Positions 1 through 7,277 of a stretch of 49,042 bases of DNA are shown in pieces. Source of the stretch: an uncultured Pseudacidovorax sp. GTDB taxonomy: Bacteria; Pseudomonadota; Gammaproteobacteria; Burkholderiales; Burkholderiaceae_C. The position numbers and the translations under genes are program-made. Every line of letters starts with the position of its first letter. Position 1 is the stretch's first letter. Under the pieces are notes generated by a model that saw only the letters and a program-made list of their open reading frames with translations, ran no database searches and was not told the DNA's origin. The DNA lies in assembly GCF_913773995.1 (NCBI RefSeq), contig NZ_CAJYES010000075.1, positions 1 to 49,042 of the forward strand, read 5' to 3'.

Positions 1-1260
1 GACGCGGACGCCGACCCGTCGTTGCAGCAGCAGGTCGCGCAGGCCCGGCAGCATCGTTTTGCGATGGGCGACCAATGGCACGCCGCCAGCCGCTGGCCGG
101 GCGCGGCCTTCTCCTTCGTCGAGGCCGCGGGCCTGGGCTATCTGGGCCGGCTGGGCCGCTGGCTGCGGCCGGGTGTGCAGGAACGCGCGCGCGACGACCT
201 CGATGGCCTGCCCGCGCGCTACCGTTCGGTGTGCCGGCCGCAGCTGCTGGGCCTGGATGCCGACGCACGCGTGGCGCTGGCGGCGCGGGTGCTGCAGTCC
301 ATGGGCCTCGTGCGTGGGCTCGCGCCCCTGGTGCTGCTGGTGGGCCATGGCAGCCAATCGGCCAACAACGCGCATGCAGCGGCGCTCGACTGTGGGGCGT
401 GCTGCGGCCAGACCGGCGAGGTCAATGCGCGCAGCTTGGCGCAGCTGCTCAACGATGCAGCCGTGCGCGACGGCCTGAAGGCGCAGGGCATCGACGTGCC
501 CGCGGCCACCGTGTTCGTGGCCGCGCTGCACAACACCTCGACCGACGAGATCGAGGGCTTCGACCTCGACCGGCTCCCGCCCGACGCCCGCACCCGCTGG
601 GACCGGCTGCAGCCCGTCATCGAGGCCGCCGCGGACCAGGTGCGCCGCGAGCGCGTACCGCGCCTGGGCCTGGATCCGAAGGCGCCGGCAGAGGTGCTGC
701 GTCGTCAGCTGCGCCGCCGCGCCAACGATGGGGCGCAGACGCGTCCGGAGTGGGGTCTCGCGGGCAATGCCGCCTTCCTGATCGCACCACGCCATCGCAG
801 CCGGAACGTGGACCTGGGCGGGCGTGTCTTCCTGCACGACTACGACGCCGCGCAGGACCCGCAAGGCCAACTGCTGACCCAGCTGATGACCGCGCCCATG
901 CTGGTCACGCACTGGATCAACTGGCAGTACCACGCCTCCACCTGCGACCCCGTGCGGCTGGGCAGCGGCAACAAGCTTCTGCACAACGTGGTGGGCGGCA
1001 CGCTGGGAGTGTTCGAAGGCAATGGCGGCGACCTGCGCATCGGCCTGTCGCGTCAGTCGCTGCACGATGGCCAGCGCTGGGTGCATGAGCCGCTGCGGCT
1101 CACCGTGGTCATCGACGCGCCGCGGGCGGCCATCGATGCGGTGATCGCCGGGCATGCCGTGGTGCGCGACCTGCTGGCCAATGGCTGGCTGCATCTGTGG
1201 CGCTTCGAGGGCCAGGCCTTGCAGCGTCTGGCGCAAGGCCAGTGGCACATGCTGGCCTGA
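1..1260 (+). CDS. dabA: Inorganic carbon transporter subunit DabA (DUF2309/UPF0753), 3' part only
   Basis: The reading frame is open from the first base, so the start lies outside the window. The product is the C-terminal ~419 residues of a DabA protein, the cytoplasmic zinc-dependent carbonic-anhydrase-like subunit of the DabAB (DAC) bicarbonate/CO2 accumulation complex. Family signatures seen are GHGS followed by a block ending LDCGACCG, then NARSLAQLLN, THWINWQYHAS and LHNVVGG. In DabA the zinc site is formed by Cys, Asp, His and Cys; the His of GHGS and the first Cys of CGAC are present 15 residues apart, as in the family. The other two ligands would lie upstream of the window. The membrane partner DabB would be expected upstream and cannot be seen. 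It ends TGA at 1258-1260 and converges on the fasciclin gene. Confidence 0.93.
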   Translation, partial: DADADPSLQQQVAQARQHRFAMGDQWHAASRWPGAAFSFVEAAGLGYLGRLGRWLRPGVQERARDDLDGLPARYRSVCRPQLLGLDADARVALAARVLQSMGLVRGLAPLVLLVGHGSQSANNAHAAALDCGACCGQTGEVNARSLAQLLNDAAVRDGLKAQGIDVPAATVFVAALHNTSTDEIEGFDLDRLPPDARTRWDRLQPVIEAAADQVRRERVPRLGLDPKAPAEVLRRQLRRRANDGAQTRPEWGLAGNAAFLIAPRHRSRNVDLGGRVFLHDYDAAQDPQGQLLTQLMTAPMLVTHWINWQYHASTCDPVRLGSGNKLLHNVVGGTLGVFEGNGGDLRIGLSRQSLHDGQRWVHEPLRLTVVIDAPRAAIDAVIAGHAVVRDLLANGWLHLWRFEGQALQRLAQGQWHMLA

Positions 1261-1274
1261 AGGCACGGACGCAC

Positions 1275-1306
1275 AAAAGAAAAAGGGCCCGCCGTAAAGC
1301 GGGCCC
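1275..1306 (-). terminator. Rho-independent terminator for the fasciclin gene
   Basis: GGGCCCGC (1285-1292) and GCGGGCCC (1299-1306) form a perfect 8-bp stem with a 6-nt loop. On the minus strand the stem is followed by a T-rich tract (complement of 1275-1284). It lies about 130 bp beyond the fasciclin stop codon and in the gap between two convergent genes. Confidence 0.75.
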
Positions 1307-1397
1307 CAAGACAGTCCGGGTGTGGAGGGGAAGCAAGAGTCGGAGAAGATCGGACTGCCGAGAACGAAGTATGTCGGGGTGCCCTGAGTGGCACCTG

Positions 1398-1426
1398 ACG
1401 GTCCGCACGCAAAGGTAACGGACCGT
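1398..1426. repeat. Short inverted repeat just downstream of the fasciclin gene
   Basis: ACGGTCCG (1398-1405) and CGGACCGT (1419-1426) are perfect inverted copies with a 13-nt spacer. The pair begins 13 bp past the fasciclin stop codon and could be a 3' stem-loop protecting the transcript, upstream of the real terminator. No T-tract follows. Confidence 0.4.
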
Positions 1427-1438
1427 TCTGCGCCTTCG

Positions 1439-2005
1439 TTACTTGGGCAGCAGGACCTTGTCGACGACGTGGATCACGCCATTGGACTGGTAGACATCGG
1501 CGATGGTCACGTCGGCCGAGCCGCCCTTCTCGTCGGTGATCTTCACGGTGCTGCCGCTGCGCGTGGCCTTGAGGCTGCCGCCCGCCACGGTCTTGAGCAT
1601 GGCCTGGCCCTTGCCGTCGTCGATCATCTTCACGAGGGCTGCCGAGTCCACCTTGCCGGGCACGACGTGGTAGGTCAGGATGGTCGTCAGCTGGCCCTTG
1701 TTCTCGGGCTTGAGCAGCGTGTCGACGGTGCCGGCGGGCAGGGCCGCGAAGGCCGCATTGGTGGGCGCGAAGACGGTGAAGGGGCCCGGGCCCTTGAGGG
1801 TGTCGACCAGGCCGGCGGCCTTGACGGCGGCGACCAGCGTGGTGTGGTCCTTGGAGTTGACGGCGTTGTCGATGATGTCCTTGGTGGCGTACATCGGGGC
1901 GCCGCCCACCGTCACCTGGGCCGATGCGCCGATGGCGGCACCGCCGAGTGCGAAGGCGGTGAGGGTGGCGGCGAGGATGCGGGTGGTCTTCTTCGAGAAA
2001 GTCAT
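1439..2005 (-). CDS. Secreted fasciclin (FAS1) domain protein
   Basis: The product is 188 aa. The N-terminus MTFSKKTTRILAATL... to GASA is a Sec signal peptide with likely cleavage near residue 30. The rest is one FAS1 domain: LVAAVKAAGLVDTLKGPG, FTVFAPTNAAFAALPAG (the H1 box), LTYHVVPGK and the closing VIHVVDKVLLP (H2 box). FAS1 proteins are extracytoplasmic adhesion or cell-surface proteins; the bacterial relatives include mycobacterial MPT70/MPT83. The start is fixed by AAGGAG seven bases upstream; a longer open frame to 2299 runs through repeat DNA and is not used. A promoter motif matching those of the nearby sigma factor lies at 2055-2082, so the gene is probably a target of that sigma factor. 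Confidence 0.93.
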   Translation of the reverse strand: MTFSKKTTRILAATLTAFALGGAAIGASAQVTVGGAPMYATKDIIDNAVNSKDHTTLVAAVKAAGLVDTLKGPGPFTVFAPTNAAFAALPAGTVDTLLKPENKGQLTTILTYHVVPGKVDSAALVKMIDDGKGQAMLKTVAGGSLKATRSGSTVKITDEKGGSADVTIADVYQSNGVIHVVDKVLLPK

Positions 2006-2054
2006 GCAAGGCTCCTTGGGCTGTTGTACCGCCGGATATGCGGCAGGCTCTCCA

Positions 2055-2082
2055 GATACGGGCCTGTGGCAAGGCTGGATGG
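2055..2082 (-). promoter_or_regulatory. ECF-type promoter of the fasciclin gene
   Basis: On the minus strand CCATCC (2082-2077) is followed after exactly 16 bases by CGTATC (2060-2055), about 50 bases before the fasciclin ATG. The same arrangement, (C/G)CATCC-N16-CGTA, stands before the sigma gene and before the DUF3455 gene. From memory, the mycobacterial SigK consensus is CCATCC spaced 15-17 from CGAATA, which the motif resembles. Inference: recognised by the sigma factor at 3784-4362. Confidence 0.7.
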
Positions 2083-2248
2083 CATCGGCCTGTACGGCGT
2101 CGGGGAATGCATCCGGCGCGCGTCCTTTTGCGTAGACGCGCGCGAACTGCGGGTGCACGTTGGCGTTCGCAGGTGCTGTGCTGTGCTGTGCTGTCCTGTT
2201 GAGCGCTCTGGAATGGGCTTTCGCTTGCGTTGGTTGATGGGGCGCAAG

Positions 2249-2419
2249 TGCTGCGCCGCGAAGCGGCAGAGGGCACCGGCATGCGCGCTCCCGGTGCACG
2301 CTCGCGCTGACCGACTTGTTGCACGAGTGATGTGCTCGCCCTCCACCGACGTGCTTTCGGCACTGCGCGGCGCCGCGAATAGCACCTCCGCACGCACACC
2401 GGCGCCCTCCGCCTCGACG
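2249..2419 (+). repeat. Left arm of a ~170-bp inverted repeat (dispersed intergenic element)
   Basis: This stretch recurs in reverse complement at about 2747-2920 with long identical blocks (for example the segments around GCTCGCCCTCCACCGAC and CTCCGCACGCACACCGGCG), interrupted by substitutions and small indels; by eye roughly 80% identity. It is not part of a recognised gene. The two arms enclose ~330 bp containing REP-like palindromes. Similar sequences are, to my recollection, often mis-annotated as short hypothetical proteins in Comamonadaceae. Confidence 0.75.
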
Positions 2420-2437
2420 GTGTGTCCGAACGGCCGT

Positions 2438-2514
2438 GTTTGGCGCTCAAGGCTTTCAAATCCGTTCGGCCAGAACCGCCGGGTTTGGTGCTCAGGGCTT
2501 TCCAATCCGTTCGT
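2438..2514 (+). repeat. 45-bp tandem duplication
   Basis: A block beginning GTTTGGCGCTCAAGGCTTTC at 2438 is repeated beginning GTTTGGTGCTCAGGGCTTTC at 2483, a period of 45 bp with a few differences. Both copies end in a CCGTTCG half of the REP-like palindrome, suggesting duplication of part of such an element. Confidence 0.6.
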
Positions 2515-2624
2515 CCTGAGCCTGTCGAAGGGCGGAACGGCGCCGTTCGCGATGCCCGATGTTCCCCCGATCGATGCATCACAACCCCCATGGGGTGGGG
2601 CTTCGACAGGCTCAGCCCGAACGG
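2507..2624. repeat. REP-like palindrome pair (CTGAGCCTGTCGAAGG type)
   Basis: CCGTTCGTCCTGAGCCTGTC... at 2507-2530 is met in inverted orientation by a 24-bp copy at 2601-2624 (core GACAGGCTCAG); 22 of 24 positions match. Between them lie about 70 bp. The same family reappears at 27239-27325. Such repetitive extragenic palindromes are typical of Comamonadaceae intergenic DNA. Confidence 0.8.
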
Positions 2625-2746
2625 TGGTCGGTAGGCTGGGCTTGAAGTTAGTCGGTTGGCCCGGCCTGAACAATCTAGGGCCGGCTCCCCTGCGTGGCGC
2701 CTGGGCCCAAACCCCACGACCCGGAAAAGAAAGGGTTCGCGCGCAG

Positions 2747-2920
2747 CGTCGAGGCGGAGGGCGCCGGTGTGCGTGCGGAGGTGCCATTCGCGGCGCCGTG
2801 CAGTGCCCCAACCATGTCGGTGGAGGGCGAGCACTCATCTGGCAAGGCAAGCCGGTCAGCGCGAGCGTGCGCCGGGAGCGCGCAGGCCGGCGTCCTCTGC
2901 CGGTTAGCGGCACAGCAGCG
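2747..2920 (-). repeat. Right arm of the ~170-bp inverted repeat
   Basis: Reverse-complement copy of 2249-2419; see that entry. An open frame of 87 codons (2675-2938, minus) runs along this arm and its translation resembles that of the other arm, which is explained by the shared repeat and not taken as a gene. With the left arm and the enclosed palindromes it accounts for most of the ~1-kb gene-free stretch 2006-2990. Confidence 0.75.
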
Positions 2921-2990
2921 ACACGCGCAGAACCGCAAGCGACTCAGGTGCCGCCCGACCCCATCTACCCAAGCACCGCAACGAACCCCA

Positions 2991-3740
2991 TCACAGCGTC
3001 TTCTCGATCAACGCCCCATGGAACAGCACCGGCCCCGTCGGCCCACGGTCGCCGGGCACGCCGCCCTTGGGTTCCAGGCTGACCGCAAGCGCCGGTGCCT
3101 GCTGCAGCATCTGTGCGCTGGCCGCCAGGCGCATGCCCGCGGGCGAATCCACCACCCCCAGCGACTGCGGCGTGCGCCCGGGCGGCAGGGCCCACAGTTG
3201 CAGCGACCGGTCCGGCGCCACGTTGAAGTCGCCCACCCGCTGCAGCGTGAGCTGACGGTGCTTCGCATCGAAGGTCACCAGCATCGAGGCGGCCGAACGG
3301 TCGTCGTTCAGCACAGCCACGTACTTCACCTGCTGCGCCTCGCGCGCCTGATGCCAGAACTGCAGGCCGATCACGCCCGCCAGCACCGTGGCCGCCAGGC
3401 CCGCGGCCGAGGCCCCGCGCCATATCGCCAGGCTTCCCCACCAGCCGGTGGTGCGGGCCGGCGGCGTCGATGCCGCCTTCTGCTGGGCCAGACGGCTCTC
3501 CTGCAGGTCGGCGTCGACCAGGTTGCGGATGCGGGTCCACACCGCGGCGGGCGGGTTCACCGCGGGCGCGAGTTCGACGAAGCCCGTGAGCCGCTCGCGC
3601 CACAGCAGCGCGCTCGCCCGCACGGCGGGCTGCTCGCGGGCCAGGGCCTCGAAGCGTCGGCGTGCGCCGCCGCGCAGAGTGCCCAGGGCATGGGCGGCCG
3701 ACAACAGGGCCAGCAGGCGGGCATTGGCGGCGATGTTCAT
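2991..3740 (-). CDS. rskA: Anti-sigma factor, RskA (anti-sigma-K) family
   Basis: The product is 249 aa. Residues 1-95 form the N-terminal sigma-binding region (LLALLSAAHALGTL, then ALLWRERL and WTRIRNLV), a single transmembrane helix follows at about 109-128, and residues 131-249 form the periplasmic RskA C-terminal domain with VKYVAVLNDD, LWALPPG and the closing GPTGPVLFHG segment. RskA-type proteins hold an ECF sigma factor inactive at the membrane and release it after regulated proteolysis. A GAGGAG lies just upstream of the ATG. The gene follows the sigma gene by 43 bp on the same strand, the usual sigma/anti-sigma operon order. The inducing signal cannot be read from the sequence. Confidence 0.9.
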   Translation of the reverse strand: MNIAANARLLALLSAAHALGTLRGGARRRFEALAREQPAVRASALLWRERLTGFVELAPAVNPPAAVWTRIRNLVDADLQESRLAQQKAASTPPARTTGWWGSLAIWRGASAAGLAATVLAGVIGLQFWHQAREAQQVKYVAVLNDDRSAASMLVTFDAKHRQLTLQRVGDFNVAPDRSLQLWALPPGRTPQSLGVVDSPAGMRLAASAQMLQQAPALAVSLEPKGGVPGDRGPTGPVLFHGALIEKTL

Positions 3741-3783
3741 GAGAGTCTCCTCGGGCCGTTGGCGGTGGAAGGACGAGGCCGGG

Positions 3784-4362
3784 TCATGACGCCTGCTCCA
3801 TGCAGCCGCGCAGCTTTTCCAGCCCGCGCCGGATCCAGGTCTTGATGGTGCCCAGCGGCTGCGCCAGTCTGGCGGCCAGTTCGCTGTGGCTCAGGTCGCG
3901 CAGATAGGCCAGCGACAAGGCCTCGCGCTGGGCATTGGGCAATTGCTGCAGGCACTGGTGCAGGAGCCAGGCCTGCTCGCTCGCATCGGCCAGCTCCTGC
4001 GGACCGGGTTCGGCCGCGGGCAGGGTGTCGGCCAGCGTCTCGCTGAACTCCTGCGTCACGTCGCTGCCCTGGCTGGTCTGGCGGCGCAGCAGGTCGAGTG
4101 CCCGGCTGCGCACGATCAGCGACATCCAGGCCATCGGCGGGCTGAGCGTCGCGCGGTAGTCGGGCGCCGAGCGCCAGATGGTGAGGAAGGCCTCCTGCAA
4201 GACGTCCTCTGCCCACTCGTGCTGCCGCACCACGCGCATCGCGAGGCCGAAGAGCCGGGACGAGGTGCGTTCGTACAGCACCTGGAGGGCGGAGGCGTCG
4301 CGGCGGGCGACACGGTCGAGCAGACGCAGCAGCTCGTCGTCGGGCGTCGTGGCAAAAGGCAT
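3784..4362 (-). CDS. sigK: ECF RNA polymerase sigma factor, SigK-like
   Basis: The product is 192 aa. Region 2 (about residues 25-95) contains ALQVLYERTSSRLFGLAMR, the -10 binding segment WAEDVLQEAFLTIWR and SLIVRSRALDLLRR; region 4 (about 135-185) contains LPNAQREALSLAYL and the helix-turn-helix LSHSELAARLAQPLGTIKTW. The start MPFATT has no clear Shine-Dalgarno, but a promoter motif at 4397-4424 places the transcript start near 4388, which excludes the longer open frame to 4557. The gene is first in an operon with the RskA-like anti-sigma factor. The same promoter motif upstream of this gene implies autoregulation. The sigK name rests on the RskA partner and the fasciclin neighbour. Confidence 0.9.
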   Translation of the reverse strand: MPFATTPDDELLRLLDRVARRDASALQVLYERTSSRLFGLAMRVVRQHEWAEDVLQEAFLTIWRSAPDYRATLSPPMAWMSLIVRSRALDLLRRQTSQGSDVTQEFSETLADTLPAAEPGPQELADASEQAWLLHQCLQQLPNAQREALSLAYLRDLSHSELAARLAQPLGTIKTWIRRGLEKLRGCMEQAS

Positions 4363-4396
4363 CAGGGGATTGTGCTGGAGCGGCGGCCATCCGTCG

Positions 4397-4424
4397 GGTA
4401 CGCACGCCACGACCGGACGGATGC
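4397..4424 (-). promoter_or_regulatory. ECF-type promoter of the sigma/anti-sigma operon
   Basis: On the minus strand GCATCC (4424-4419), 16 bases, then CGTACC (4402-4397). It ends 34 bases before the sigma ATG and matches the fasciclin and DUF3455 promoters in both boxes and in spacer length. This suggests the sigma factor transcribes its own operon. Confidence 0.65.
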
Positions 4425-4474
4425 GGGTCGCTGCCGCCGTCGAATTCACAAATCCTTCAACTTTCGCAGGGTAT

Positions 4475-4502
4475 GCATCCGCACCATGGCAGCCGCCGTA
4501 AG
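4475..4502 (+). promoter_or_regulatory. ECF-type promoter of the DUF3455 lipoprotein gene
   Basis: GCATCC (4475-4480), 16 bases, then CGTAAG (4497-4502) on the plus strand. Back-to-back with the sigma-operon promoter 50 bp away. The predicted leader to the ATG at 4602 is about 90 bases and carries an AAGGAG Shine-Dalgarno. Confidence 0.6.
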
Positions 4503-4601
4503 TCGAGGAGGGGCAGGCAGCAAGGACAGGTCGCGGAGGGCGACCGCCGACTGCCACCCCTGAACCTCAACCCTGTTGCTGCCCATCGAAAGGAGCATTC
4601 C

Positions 4602-5150
4602 ATGCGCATGACCGCCCCCCTGGCCACCGTGGCCGCCGCCGTCCTTCTGTCCGCCTGTGCCACCGCGCCCATGCCGGCCCCGTACTCCCAGGCCAGCCTG
4701 CCCGCACCGGTGCAGGTCCCGGCCGGCCAACGCGTGGCCCTCGAGACGGTGGGCGCCGGCACCATCACCTACGAATGCCGTGCCAAGGCCGACATGGCCG
4801 GCCAGTTCGAATGGTTCTTCGTGGGCCCCGACGCCCGCCTGATGGACCGCAGCGGCAAGGCCATCGGCCGTTACTACGGCCCGCCCGCCACCTGGGAGAG
4901 CATGGACGGCTCCAAGGTCACCGCCACGCAGGTCGCCGTCGCGCCGGGCGGTGCCGGCAACATCCCGCTGCAGCTGGTCAAGGCCAACCCGGCGATGGGC
5001 ATGGGCGCCATGCAGGGCGTGAGCTACATCCAGCGCGTGGCCACCAAGGGCGGCGTCGCACCCATGATGCCCTGCGGCCAGGCGACCCTGGGCCAGAAGC
5101 AGGTTGTCAACTACCAGGCCGACTACATCTTCTACAAGCCGACGATGTAA
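4602..5150 (+). CDS. DUF3455 domain lipoprotein
   Basis: The product is 182 aa. It opens with a lipoprotein signal peptide ending in the lipobox LLSAC (Cys near residue 19), followed by a Pro/Ala linker and a DUF3455 domain recognised from GTITYECRAK, WFFVGPDARLMD, YYGPPATWE, SKVTATQVAVAP and the closing YQADYIFYK. DUF3455 proteins have no established function; they are secreted or lipid-anchored. The ATG is preceded by AAGGAG six bases upstream, which sets the start over the longer open frame from 4473. It is divergent from the sigma operon and has its own copy of the shared ECF promoter motif, so it is probably in the same envelope-stress or surface regulon as the fasciclin protein. Confidence 0.88.
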   Translation: MRMTAPLATVAAAVLLSACATAPMPAPYSQASLPAPVQVPAGQRVALETVGAGTITYECRAKADMAGQFEWFFVGPDARLMDRSGKAIGRYYGPPATWESMDGSKVTATQVAVAPGGAGNIPLQLVKANPAMGMGAMQGVSYIQRVATKGGVAPMMPCGQATLGQKQVVNYQADYIFYKPTM

Positions 5151-5159
5151 GGCACATTT

Positions 5160-5182
5160 CCCTCTCCCCTTGCGGGAGAGGG
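5160..5182. terminator. Stem-loop after the DUF3455 gene (dispersed palindrome, possible terminator)
   Basis: CCCTCTCCC (5160-5168) and GGGAGAGGG (5174-5182) form a perfect 9-bp stem with a 5-nt loop, ten bases after the DUF3455 stop. No long T-run follows. This palindrome type is a common intergenic repeat in proteobacteria and may serve as a transcription end. The remaining ~145 bp before glgB shows nothing else I can name. Confidence 0.5.
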
Positions 5183-5327
5183 TCACAAGACGGGGCGGCG
5201 GCCGGACCCCCCGTGTTGTTCGGGCAGGACGTGGGCATCCGTCCGACAAGGCACCGCGGCTTTGCCGTCCGGCCTCCTTCCTGCTGGCGGGGTACAACCT
5301 TCGTTGACCTTCACGCCCCCCGGCATC

Positions 5328-7277
5328 ATGTCCTCAGCCTCTGCTCCATCCTCCCGATTCGGCCCCCTGGACGTGCACCTCTTGCGGGAGGGCAGCCATG
5401 CGCGGCTGTACGAGCGCCTAGGCGCGCACCCCGACGGAAGCCATGGCTTCCGTTTTGCCGTCTGGGCTCCGAACGCCAGCCGTGTCAGCGTCATCGGTGA
5501 CTGGAACGGCTGGAACGACGAAGCCGACCGGTTGCAGGTTCGCCCCGACGGCAGCGGCGTGTGGGAATGTGAGGGCATCCCGGCCAAACCCGGTCAGGCC
5601 TACAAGTACCGCATCTGGGGCCCCGATGGCCGCTATGTCGGCGAGAAGGCCGACCCCTTCGCCTTCAGTGCCGAACTGCCTCCGGCCACCGGCTCACGCA
5701 TCTGGGCCGGCGCGCATGAATGGGGCGACGCCGCCTGGATGAAGGGCCGCGCAGCGCGCAACGCCCTCGACGCGCCCATGAGCACCTACGAGTTGCACAT
5801 GGGCTCCTGGCGCCGGCGCGACGGCCAGTTCATGGGCTACCGCGAGCTGGCGCATGCCGTGGGCGAATATGTGGGCTGGATGGGCTTCACGCACGTGGAG
5901 CTGATGCCGGTCACCGAGCATCCCTTCTATGGCTCCTGGGGCTACCAGACCACCGGTTACTTTGCGCCGACGGCACGCTACGGCTCGCCCGAGGACTTCA
6001 TGTACTTCGTCGATCACCTGCACCAGCAGGGCATCGGCGTCATCCTGGACTGGGTGCCCTCGCACTTTCCCACCGACGCGCACGGCCTGGCCGAGTTCGA
6101 CGGCACGCACCTCTATGAGCATGCGGATGCACGGCAGGGTTTCCATCCGGAATGGAACTCGGCCATCTTCAACTACGGCCGCAACGAAGTGCGCGCCTTC
6201 CTGATCTCGTCGGCGCTCTACTGGCTGGACCGCTTCCACATCGACGGCATCCGCGTGGACGCTGTGGCCTCGATGCTTTACCTGGACTACGCGCGGCAGC
6301 CGGGCGAATGGATCCCCAACGTGCATGGTGGACGCGAGAACCTGGAGGCGGTGTCCCTCCTGCAAGACCTCAACCGCGCCGTCTACCGCGAGCATTCCGA
6401 CACCTTCACCGTGGCCGAGGAATCGACCGCGTGGCCCAACGTGTCGCGGCCCATCGAGATGGGCGGGCTGGGCTTCGGCATGAAGTGGAACATGGGCTGG
6501 ATGCACGACACGCTCGACTACGTGCACGACGACCCGGTCTACCGCCGCTACCACCACCACCGCCTCACCTTCTCGCTGGTGTATGCCTTCACCGAGAACT
6601 TCGTGCTCCCGCTCTCGCACGACGAGGTGGTCTATGGCAAGGGCTCGCTGATCGGCAAGATGCCCGGCGATGAATGGCAGCAGTTCGCCAACCTGCGGGC
6701 CTTCTTCGGCTACATGTGGGCGCACCCCGGCAAGAAGCTGCTCTTCATGGGTGGCGAGTTCGGCCAGCGGCGCGAATGGACGCACGAGGGCGAGCTGGAA
6801 TGGTGGGTCAGCGACCAGTGGGGCCACCGCGGCGTGCAGCAGTTCGTGCGCCAACTCAACCGCGTGCTGCGCGAAGAGCCGGCCCTGCATCAGCTCGACT
6901 TCGACCCCGCCGGCTTCCAGTGGCTCGAGGCCGACGATTCGGACCGCAGCCTCTACATGTTCCTGCGCAAGCCGCAGGGCGGTGGTGCGCCGGTGCTCGT
7001 GATCTGCAACATGACGCCCGTGCCCCGCCCGGGCCTGCGGGTGGGCGTGCCGGTGGCCGGCAACTGGACCGAACTCATCAACAGCGATGCACAGGAGTTC
7101 GACGGCAGCGGCTGGGGCAACCTGGGCGGCGTCCAGACGGTGCCGGTGCCCTCGCACGGCCAGGCCCAGTCGCTGGTGCTGGCGGTGCCCCCCCTGTCCA
7201 CGCTCTACCTGCGGGCGCCGCTGTCGCCCGATGTCTCCGACGTCTCCGGTGTTCTCGAGAAAGGTCCTGTCCGATGA
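5328..7277 (+). CDS. glgB: 1,4-alpha-glucan branching enzyme GlgB (GH13_9)
   Basis: The product is 649 aa and introduces alpha-1,6 branches into linear alpha-glucan. The N-terminal CBM48 domain shows YERLGAHPDG and FAVWAPNASRVSVIGDWNGW. The GH13 barrel carries the family motifs DWVPSHFP (from residue 241), GIRVDAVASM with nucleophile Asp311, VAEEST with acid/base Glu364 and LSHDEVV with Asp432; the 53- and 68-residue spacings match Escherichia coli GlgB. It lacks the extra N1 domain of longer GlgB proteins. The chosen ATG begins MSSASAPSSRFG; it has no strong Shine-Dalgarno, and an in-frame TTG at 5262 is a less likely alternative. It is first in the operon and its stop overlaps the glgE start (ATGA). 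With GlgE it makes branched glucan. Confidence 0.96.
   Translation: MSSASAPSSRFGPLDVHLLREGSHARLYERLGAHPDGSHGFRFAVWAPNASRVSVIGDWNGWNDEADRLQVRPDGSGVWECEGIPAKPGQAYKYRIWGPDGRYVGEKADPFAFSAELPPATGSRIWAGAHEWGDAAWMKGRAARNALDAPMSTYELHMGSWRRRDGQFMGYRELAHAVGEYVGWMGFTHVELMPVTEHPFYGSWGYQTTGYFAPTARYGSPEDFMYFVDHLHQQGIGVILDWVPSHFPTDAHGLAEFDGTHLYEHADARQGFHPEWNSAIFNYGRNEVRAFLISSALYWLDRFHIDGIRVDAVASMLYLDYARQPGEWIPNVHGGRENLEAVSLLQDLNRAVYREHSDTFTVAEESTAWPNVSRPIEMGGLGFGMKWNMGWMHDTLDYVHDDPVYRRYHHHRLTFSLVYAFTENFVLPLSHDEVVYGKGSLIGKMPGDEWQQFANLRAFFGYMWAHPGKKLLFMGGEFGQRREWTHEGELEWWVSDQWGHRGVQQFVRQLNRVLREEPALHQLDFDPAGFQWLEADDSDRSLYMFLRKPQGGGAPVLVICNMTPVPRPGLRVGVPVAGNWTELINSDAQEFDGSGWGNLGGVQTVPVPSHGQAQSLVLAVPPLSTLYLRAPLSPDVSDVSGVLEKGPVR

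Noticed and set aside
2675-2938. 87-codon minus-strand frame whose translation recurs in the other inverted arm
   Set aside because: The likeness comes from the shared DNA repeat; there is no ribosome site, no domain, and the sequence continues in related form without a start in the other arm.
1388-3082. 564-codon plus-strand frame across the fasciclin gene and repeats
   Set aside because: Antisense to a clear FAS1 gene for its first third and made of repeats for the rest.
5235-5262. GCATCC followed after 16 bases by CGGCTT upstream of glgB
   Set aside because: The -35-like box matches the ECF motif but the -10 lacks CGTA, so it is not counted as a member of the sigma regulon.
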